Positions 59,018-64,000 of a stretch of 64,000 bases of DNA are shown piece after piece; the first letter of the stretch is position 1; each line of letters starts with the position of its first letter. Made by a program: the position numbers and the translations under genes. Under the pieces are notes generated by a model that saw only the letters and a program-made list of their open reading frames with translations, had not been told where the DNA came from and made no database searches. The stretch is from contig NZ_JANJYH010000003.1 of the NCBI RefSeq assembly GCF_024609245.1, forward strand, positions 62,001 through 126,000, read 5' to 3'. The stretch comes from Haloarchaeobius sp. FL176 (GTDB lineage: Archaea > Halobacteriota > Halobacteria > Halobacteriales > Natrialbaceae).

Positions 59018-60649
59018 TCAGGACTGCCAGTAGCCCCTCGTCAGCAGCACGAGGACCGGGAATATCTCGAGCCGGCCGACCCACATCAGGACGACCATGA
59101 AGAGCTTCGCCTGGGCCGTGAAGTCGATGTAGCTTCCCATCGGGCCGACATCGCCGAGTCCCGGCCCGATGTTCCCGAGCGTGGCGGCGACAGCTGTCAT
59201 CGCCTCGATGACGGTGAGGCTTGTCGGACCGCTGAAGGCGGCGTCGGCGACGAGCACGACCGTCGCGACGAAGAAGATCACGATGTAGAGGAGCGTGAAC
59301 GCGTAGATGCCCCGGATGGCTCGTTCGTCGAGCACGCGACCGCCGAGTCTGACCGGCTGGACCGCCTTCGGGTGGACCGTCGAGAACAGCTCGCGACGAA
59401 GCGACTTCAGGATGACCAGCCAGCGGACGATCTTGATGCCACCACCGGTCGACCCGGCGGACCCACCGACGAACATCGCGAACACGAGGACGAACTTCGC
59501 CGGCCCCTTCCAGGTGGTGAAGTCCATCGTCGCGTAGCCGGTGGTCGTCGTGATGGAGACTACCTGGAAGGTCGCGTGCCGGAGCGAGGACTCCACGTCA
59601 CCCGCGATGGGGAACGTGTGGGGGAGGAGGTTCGTGTCGACGCTCTGGTAGGCCGCTTGCGTCGCCTCGGTCGTCGCATCCGCGAGGCCGACGTCGACGA
59701 AGAGGAACCCCGCGACGATGGCCGAGAGCACACCCATGATACCGACGTACGTCTTGAACTCGGAGTCCTCCCGGAACTTCTCGAACTCGCCGTTCGAGCC
59801 GTGCCAGAACAGCGGAAAGCTCGCCCCCGCGGCGACCATGAACGGGACGATGAGCCACTGGACCGCCGCGCTGAACGCCTCGATACTGCGAGCCTCCGGC
59901 GAGAACCCGCCGGTCGACATCGTCGTGAAGCCGTGAGAGATAGCGTTGTACGGGGTCATGTTCGGGGCCATCCCAGCCTCGTAGAGTCCGTACAGGAGCA
60001 GCATCTCGACGAGCGTGATGCCGGCGTAGATGACCCACAGCGCACGCGCCGTCTCCGCGATTCGCGGGGTCAGCTTCTCGATACCGGGGCCGGGGGCCTC
60101 GGCGTCCATCAGCTGTGCGCCACCGACGGACAGTTCGGGGAGGATGGCGACCGCGAGGACGACGATCCCCATGCCGCCGAGCCACTGGGTCATCTGCCGC
60201 CACAGCATCAGCCCGCGGGAGTGGTAGGTGGGGTCGATGGTCCCCATCACCGTCGCCCCGGTCGTCGTGAAACCGCTCATCGACTCGAACAGGGCGTTGT
60301 CGGGGTGGTGCAGCGTCGAATCGATGAGGTAGACGAGCTGCCCGTTCTGGTAGGTGAGCCCCTCCAGTACGTACGGGACGACACCGACGATGGAGACGGC
60401 CATCCAGGTGAGCGAGACCATCAGAAGACCCTCTCGCGCGCCGATATCCGGGTCGGGGTCGAGGTGCTCCATCACGGTGCCGAGGCCGACAGCGAGCCCG
60501 GCCGTCACGAAGAACGGGAGGATGTACGGGACGAACGCGTCGCCGTAGACCAGTCCCGTGGCGATGGGAACGACCATCGTGACGGCGAGGTACTTGAGTA
60601 CGGTGCCGACGAGGCTCACGCTCGCCCGCCAGTCCACCCGCAGCTTCAT
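59018..60649 (-). CDS. trkH: TrkH family potassium channel subunit (second)
   Basis: A 543-residue TrkH with filter loops FESMSGFTTTGATVMG, HGFTTMSTGGFSPEA, SITTTTGYATMDFTTW and AVAATLGNIGPGLGD. It is clearly different in sequence from the first TrkH. The start overlaps the trkA stop at 60646-60648 by four bases, so it is translated after its regulator, from the same minus-strand operon. The gene is convergent with the first trkH with 132 bases between. Confidence 0.92.
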   Translation of the reverse strand: MKLRVDWRASVSLVGTVLKYLAVTMVVPIATGLVYGDAFVPYILPFFVTAGLAVGLGTVMEHLDPDPDIGAREGLLMVSLTWMAVSIVGVVPYVLEGLTYQNGQLVYLIDSTLHHPDNALFESMSGFTTTGATVMGTIDPTYHSRGLMLWRQMTQWLGGMGIVVLAVAILPELSVGGAQLMDAEAPGPGIEKLTPRIAETARALWVIYAGITLVEMLLLYGLYEAGMAPNMTPYNAISHGFTTMSTGGFSPEARSIEAFSAAVQWLIVPFMVAAGASFPLFWHGSNGEFEKFREDSEFKTYVGIMGVLSAIVAGFLFVDVGLADATTEATQAAYQSVDTNLLPHTFPIAGDVESSLRHATFQVVSITTTTGYATMDFTTWKGPAKFVLVFAMFVGGSAGSTGGGIKIVRWLVILKSLRRELFSTVHPKAVQPVRLGGRVLDERAIRGIYAFTLLYIVIFFVATVVLVADAAFSGPTSLTVIEAMTAVAATLGNIGPGLGDVGPMGSYIDFTAQAKLFMVVLMWVGRLEIFPVLVLLTRGYWQS

Positions 60650-61983
60650 AGTCTACTCACGACGTCGTCCAGCACTTTCGTGTCCACGAACACGACGGCG
60701 TGATCGCCGACCTCGACGACCGTGTTCCCGCGCGGCGTGATGAACTGCTCGTCACGAGTTACTGCGCCGATGACGACGCCCTCGGGGAGGTCCCCGGCCG
60801 CGTCGGCGATGGTCCGGTTCGCGAGGATGCTCTCGGCGTCGATCTCGATCTCCAGTACCTCCGCGCGGTCGGACTCGATGATGGCGATGTTCTCCGTGTG
60901 CTCCTCGCGGGTGAACCGCGTGATCTCCTCGGCAGTCACCTCGCGTGGGTTGACGGCCACGTCGACGCCGACCGTCTCGAACAGGTCGACGTAGCGGCCG
61001 TTCTCGACGACGGTAACCGTGCGCGCCGCCCCGATGCGCTTGGCCAGCAGCGAGACGAGGAGGTTCTTCTCGTCGGACTCGAGCGTGGTGACGACGAGGT
61101 CGGCCTCGTCGACGTGCTCCTGGTAGAGGAACTCGACGTCGGTCGCGTCGTTCTCGAAGACGATGCTTCCGGGGAGCTGTTCGGCGAGGTCGCGGGCGCG
61201 CTCTGGGTCGGCCTCGACGATGTGCGGTTTGATGTCCCGCTGCTCGAACAGCCAAGCGGTCTGAAAGCCGATCTCGCTGCCGCCGATGATGTAGACGTCG
61301 TCGATCTCGTCGAGGTCGGGGCTCGGGGTGAGCGACCGGGCGAACTGCCGGACGCTCTCGGGACTCCCGATGACGATGACCTGATCACCGACCTCGATGA
61401 CGGTCTCGCCGCGCGGGATTGTCACGTCGCCGTCGCGGAGGATGGCCGCGAACGTGAGCGACTCGAAGCGGTCGGCGTCGGCGACCGTCTCGTTCGCGAT
61501 GGGCGAGCTCTCGGTCACCTCGAACTCCGCCATGCGGACGCAGCCGTTGGCGAAGGAGTCCACGTCTCGCGCGCCAGGCAAGCCGGCGATGCGGACGATG
61601 CTCTGGGCGGTCAGCAGGTCCGTACAGACCATAAAATCGACGCCGAAGGCGCCCTCGACCCCGCTCCAGGTGTCGAGGAACTCCGTGCGCTTCACGCGGG
61701 CGATGGTGAACGCGTCGCTGACTGTCCTGGCCGTCGCACACGCCACGATGTTCGTCTCGTCGCCATCCGTACAGGCGATGACCATGTCGGCCTGAGCGAT
61801 ACCCGCCTCCTCCAGCGTGTCCAGGGAGGTGCCGTCTCCCTCCAACGGGAGCACGTCGAGTTCGTACGTGAGGGAATCGACCACGTCCCCGTCTCGGTCG
61901 ACGAGGACCACCTCGTGTGAGTCAGCCAGGCTCGCCGCGATGTTACTTCCGACCTCGCCGGCTCCGATTACGATAACGTACAT
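60646..61983 (-). CDS. trkA: Trk potassium regulator TrkA, tandem RCK
   Basis: A 445-residue protein with two RCK units. The first NAD-binding loop is VIVIGAGEVGSNIA (about 3-16); the second is VYIIGGSEIGFQTA (about 229-242); each unit ends with a TrkA-C domain. This is the classic full-length TrkA that gates TrkH in response to nucleotides. The short TrkA at 56531 is a different, single-unit form. Confidence 0.92.
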   Translation of the reverse strand: MYVIVIGAGEVGSNIAASLADSHEVVLVDRDGDVVDSLTYELDVLPLEGDGTSLDTLEEAGIAQADMVIACTDGDETNIVACATARTVSDAFTIARVKRTEFLDTWSGVEGAFGVDFMVCTDLLTAQSIVRIAGLPGARDVDSFANGCVRMAEFEVTESSPIANETVADADRFESLTFAAILRDGDVTIPRGETVIEVGDQVIVIGSPESVRQFARSLTPSPDLDEIDDVYIIGGSEIGFQTAWLFEQRDIKPHIVEADPERARDLAEQLPGSIVFENDATDVEFLYQEHVDEADLVVTTLESDEKNLLVSLLAKRIGAARTVTVVENGRYVDLFETVGVDVAVNPREVTAEEITRFTREEHTENIAIIESDRAEVLEIEIDAESILANRTIADAAGDLPEGVVIGAVTRDEQFITPRGNTVVEVGDHAVVFVDTKVLDDVVSRL

Positions 61984-62036
61984 CCCTGGTCCAGTTGCCC
62001 GCGTCTACCGCTGGGGGTGACAAGAGGGTTCGGGTT

Positions 62037-62561
62037 TCAGTCTGCGCTGGTGTCGATGGTCACCTCGACATCGCGGTGGCGTCCCTCGACGTCCCGGACG
62101 ACGCGTTCGACGATGCGTTTCGCCTCGCTGCGGATCTTCGGCTTGACCTTGTCGATGACCCAGGAGATGGAGACGAATCGCGGTATCTTGATATCGCCGG
62201 CACGCGCCGAATCCGGGTCGTACTTGACCAGGAATCGAACCCTGCAGGCGTGGTCCTCGCCCTCGGGTGCGGATTCGGGCTCTGGCTCGACGCGCCACTG
62301 TCCGACGGCGTCGATGTCCTTGAGGATGCGCCAGTCGATGCTCTCTGCGCGGTCGATGGCCGTGACCTCGGAGTGTGCGGTGTAGGTCAGATTCCACCAG
62401 GCGAACTCGAGCTGATACCGGGTCCCGGCACCGCCGTCGCCGTTCTGCCGTACGTCCTTCAGGTACTCGGAGTAGCGCGCGTACCCCGGGAAGTCCACGA
62501 GGAACTCGAAGACACGTTCTGGCGGGGCGTAGATGACCGTCGTGACCTCGACGCGTTCCAC
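62037..62561 (-). CDS. SRPBCC (START-like) family protein
   Basis: A 174-residue protein of the SRPBCC helix-grip fold, with the usual opening VTTVIYAPPERVFEFLVDFPGYARYSEYLKDV, a beta-sheet centre and a C-terminal long helix (RSEAKRIVERVVRDVE). These proteins bind hydrophobic ligands in a deep cavity. GTG 62561 (VERVEVTTVIY) is chosen: the longer frame to 62645 adds residues unlike the family and no ATG fits. Ligand unknown. Confidence 0.75.
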   Translation of the reverse strand: MERVEVTTVIYAPPERVFEFLVDFPGYARYSEYLKDVRQNGDGGAGTRYQLEFAWWNLTYTAHSEVTAIDRAESIDWRILKDIDAVGQWRVEPEPESAPEGEDHACRVRFLVKYDPDSARAGDIKIPRFVSISWVIDKVKPKIRSEAKRIVERVVRDVEGRHRDVEVTIDTSAD

Positions 62562-62671
62562 ATCAGTTCTACCGACAGTTCCACCGTAAGCCTTTCCGTC
62601 AGAAGTCGGCGATGACGCCCCCGCGACAAAAAGATATAAACACAACTACGACTTAAAATTGCCATTAATTG

Positions 62672-63943
62672 ATGTTGAAGAAACACCAAGTGGCGGCGCT
62701 TCTGCTGGTCGTCGTCGCGTGCACGCTCCCCTTCGCACCGCTGGCGACCGCAAGCGAATCCGGCGAACGGAGCGTGCACGCGACCGTCACCTTCGACATC
62801 ACCGTCGACGGTGGGTCCGTGGAGCCCGGGGGGACGGTCACGGTCTCGTTCACCGCGACGAACGATGGCGACGAAGCTGCGAGCAACGCACAGGTGGAGG
62901 CGCAGGTCCCCCGGAACTGGTCTATCGCGGGACACAGCGACGACGGCGGGCAGTTCGCCGGCCGCGGCGTCGGCTGGGCGTGGGAGTCGCTCGAGGCTGG
63001 ACAGTCGGTATCGCCGACAGTCACCCTGTCAGTCCCCGAGGACACGTCGGCAGGCGAGGTGACGGTCCAGGCGTTCGTTGGTGACGCCGACCGGAACACC
63101 GCGACGAACGAGACAACCCTCACGGTCGAAAGTGGCGACGGTGGTAGCGGTGGCGATGACGGCGGCGATGGCGGTGACGGCGGTGACGACGGGAGCAGTG
63201 GTGACGATGGCGGTGACGGCAGTGATGGCAATGACGGTGGCGACGGAGGCGATGACGGCAGTGACGGCGATGACAGTGGCGAGGACGGCGGTAAGATAGG
63301 AGGTGGCGACGATGGGAGTTCTGCCAGTGATGAGAGCAGTGACGATGGAAGTTCCGGCGGTGACGATGGAAGTTCCGGCGGTGACGATGGAAGTTCTGGC
63401 AGTGACAGCGGGAGCGATGGCGAGAGTAGCGGCGAGGACAGCGACGGCGGGGGTGCCGACGACACCAACGACGAGAACGGCGACGACGCACCGGGCGACG
63501 GCTCGGATGAGAGCCTCTCCGGGAACGAGAGCGACAGCGGCGGGGACGACAACGCAACCGGCAACGAGTCGAGCGACGACGCAACCGGCAACGAGTCGGG
63601 TGGGACTGACTCGGTCGGCGCAGGGAGCGACGACGGCGGGGAGTCTGCCGACGGGAGCCAGCAGTCCGACGACCAACAACAGGCCAGCGACGCACCTGCC
63701 GGCGACCCCGCTTCGGGCGCGAACGAGGGTGGGAGTGGGTCCAGCGACGCCGCGGGCAGCGACACCGGCAACCCGCTTCTGGACGAGTCAAGCGGCGGCG
63801 ATGGCGGTGGCGGTGGTATCATCGGCGCAGTCGGGGCGATGAGCACCCCGGTCGATGACCCGACGATGCGCACGGCGAACCCCGCGTTCTGGGTGGTCGC
63901 CGGTTTCGCGGTCGTCTCGCTCCTGCGCCGATGGGCCCGATAG
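62672..63943 (+). CDS. Exported surface protein with Asp/Gly/Ser-rich repeats
   Basis: A 423-residue protein with a signal peptide (1-27), a CARDB-like beta domain (about 35-150: GTVTVSFTATNDGDEAASNAQVEAQVP), a very acidic low-complexity stalk (about 152-385) of Asp, Gly, Ser and Asn, and a C-terminal helix with RRWAR tail. This layout fits a cell-surface protein anchored in the membrane. It lacks the PGF-CTERM tripeptide. AT-rich TATA-like words (GATATAAAC, ACTTAAAAT) precede the ATG. Confidence 0.8.
   Translation: MLKKHQVAALLLVVVACTLPFAPLATASESGERSVHATVTFDITVDGGSVEPGGTVTVSFTATNDGDEAASNAQVEAQVPRNWSIAGHSDDGGQFAGRGVGWAWESLEAGQSVSPTVTLSVPEDTSAGEVTVQAFVGDADRNTATNETTLTVESGDGGSGGDDGGDGGDGGDDGSSGDDGGDGSDGNDGGDGGDDGSDGDDSGEDGGKIGGGDDGSSASDESSDDGSSGGDDGSSGGDDGSSGSDSGSDGESSGEDSDGGGADDTNDENGDDAPGDGSDESLSGNESDSGGDDNATGNESSDDATGNESGGTDSVGAGSDDGGESADGSQQSDDQQQASDAPAGDPASGANEGGSGSSDAAGSDTGNPLLDESSGGDGGGGGIIGAVGAMSTPVDDPTMRTANPAFWVVAGFAVVSLLRRWAR
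63341..63403 (+). repeat. 21-base tandem repeat in the surface-protein stalk
   Basis: GACGATGGAAGTTCCGGCGG plus T is repeated at 63341-63361 and 63362-63382, with a third degenerate copy at 63383-63403, encoding DDGSSGG units. A second repeat of 27-base period follows near 63554-63598 (ATGNESSD-like units). Repeats like this can change length by slippage. Confidence 0.7.
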
Positions 63944-63953
63944 CTCTCGACCG

Positions 63954-63963
63954 CTTTATCTTT
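63954..63963 (+). promoter_or_regulatory. TATA element of the last, truncated gene
   Basis: CTTTATCTTT lies 22-31 bases before the ATG at 63985, the leaderless distance. Confidence 0.45.
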
Positions 63964-63984
63964 CCTCGAACCCGACCCGCACGT

Positions 63985-64000
63985 ATGGACGCAGACGTCT
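63985..64000 (+). CDS. Start of a gene cut off by the window edge
   Basis: ATGGACGCAGACGTC opens MDADV at the correct distance from a TATA-like element. Only five full codons are visible, so nothing can be said about its product. Confidence 0.45.

Noticed and set aside
63120-63600. Regular short repeats considered as a CRISPR array
   Set aside because: The repeats are in frame, uninterrupted by unique spacers, and encode the acidic stalk of the surface protein.
62300-63900. Apparent minus-strand proline/serine-rich proteins in the surface-protein region
   Set aside because: They are complements of the Asp/Gly/Ser-rich repeats and have no start signals or haloarchaeal composition.

Overview
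This window is chromosomal DNA from a halophilic archaeon of the class Halobacteria. The signs are high GC, very acidic proteins, mostly leaderless genes with a TATA element about 22-33 bases before the start codon, Tat-type signal peptides, halocyanins, a proteasome-activating nucleotidase, prefoldin, KEOPS Pcc1, archaeal RNA polymerase subunit P and the archaeal isoprenoid and coenzyme A pathways. I see no rRNA, tRNA, CRISPR array, intact insertion sequence or prophage. The genus cannot be fixed from the sequence alone.

Layout. 1-8 kb: a thiamine regulator (HTH plus ThiN), a methyltransferase, a SagB/ThcOx-type dehydrogenase, a lipoprotein, the Thi4 thiazole synthase and phosphomevalonate decarboxylase. 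8-14 kb: a respiratory oxidase locus with a CtaA-CtaB fusion for heme A/O synthesis, CoxB and CoxC, linked to small membrane proteins. 14-21 kb: regulators, a TraB/GumN-like protein, acyl-CoA dehydrogenase, a squalene synthase-like enzyme and 3-hydroxyacyl-CoA dehydrogenase. 21-30 kb: an information-processing block with the proteasomal ATPase, GMP synthase glutaminase subunit, DUF2070, DUF3194, prefoldin beta, Pcc1, RpoP, L37Ae, DUF2103, TruD and Pth2. 30-38 kb: geranylgeranylglyceryl phosphate synthase and a fatty-acid/CoA-thioester module (HAD-ECH fusion, PaaI, MaoC, a regulator, enoyl-CoA hydratase, acyl-CoA ligase). 38-43 kb: AspRS, the two archaeal CoA enzymes (pantoate kinase, 4-phosphopantoate--beta-alanine ligase) and endonuclease III. 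43-49.5 kb: a cytochrome bc-type operon in which a halocyanin, a Rieske protein and a split cytochrome b are interleaved with small uncharacterised membrane proteins. 49.5-56 kb: a degenerate NAD-kinase-like protein, two peptidases, an orphan 2-oxoacid dehydrogenase E1 alpha, an Lrp regulator and a DMT exporter. 56-62 kb: a second halocyanin and two complete, tail-to-tail Trk potassium uptake systems. 62-64 kb: an SRPBCC protein, a long low-complexity surface protein and the first codons of one more gene.

How the genes work together. The oxidase locus and the bc operon are two halves of an aerobic electron-transport chain in which halocyanins probably replace cytochrome c. CoxA is not in the window. 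The two Trk systems fit a salt-in osmotic strategy. The points most worth checking are a 3'-end duplication of aspS that looks like an integration scar, an L37Ae without its zinc-binding cysteines, recent sequence exchange between the two halocyanin genes, and the unnamed membrane proteins built into the bc and cox loci.
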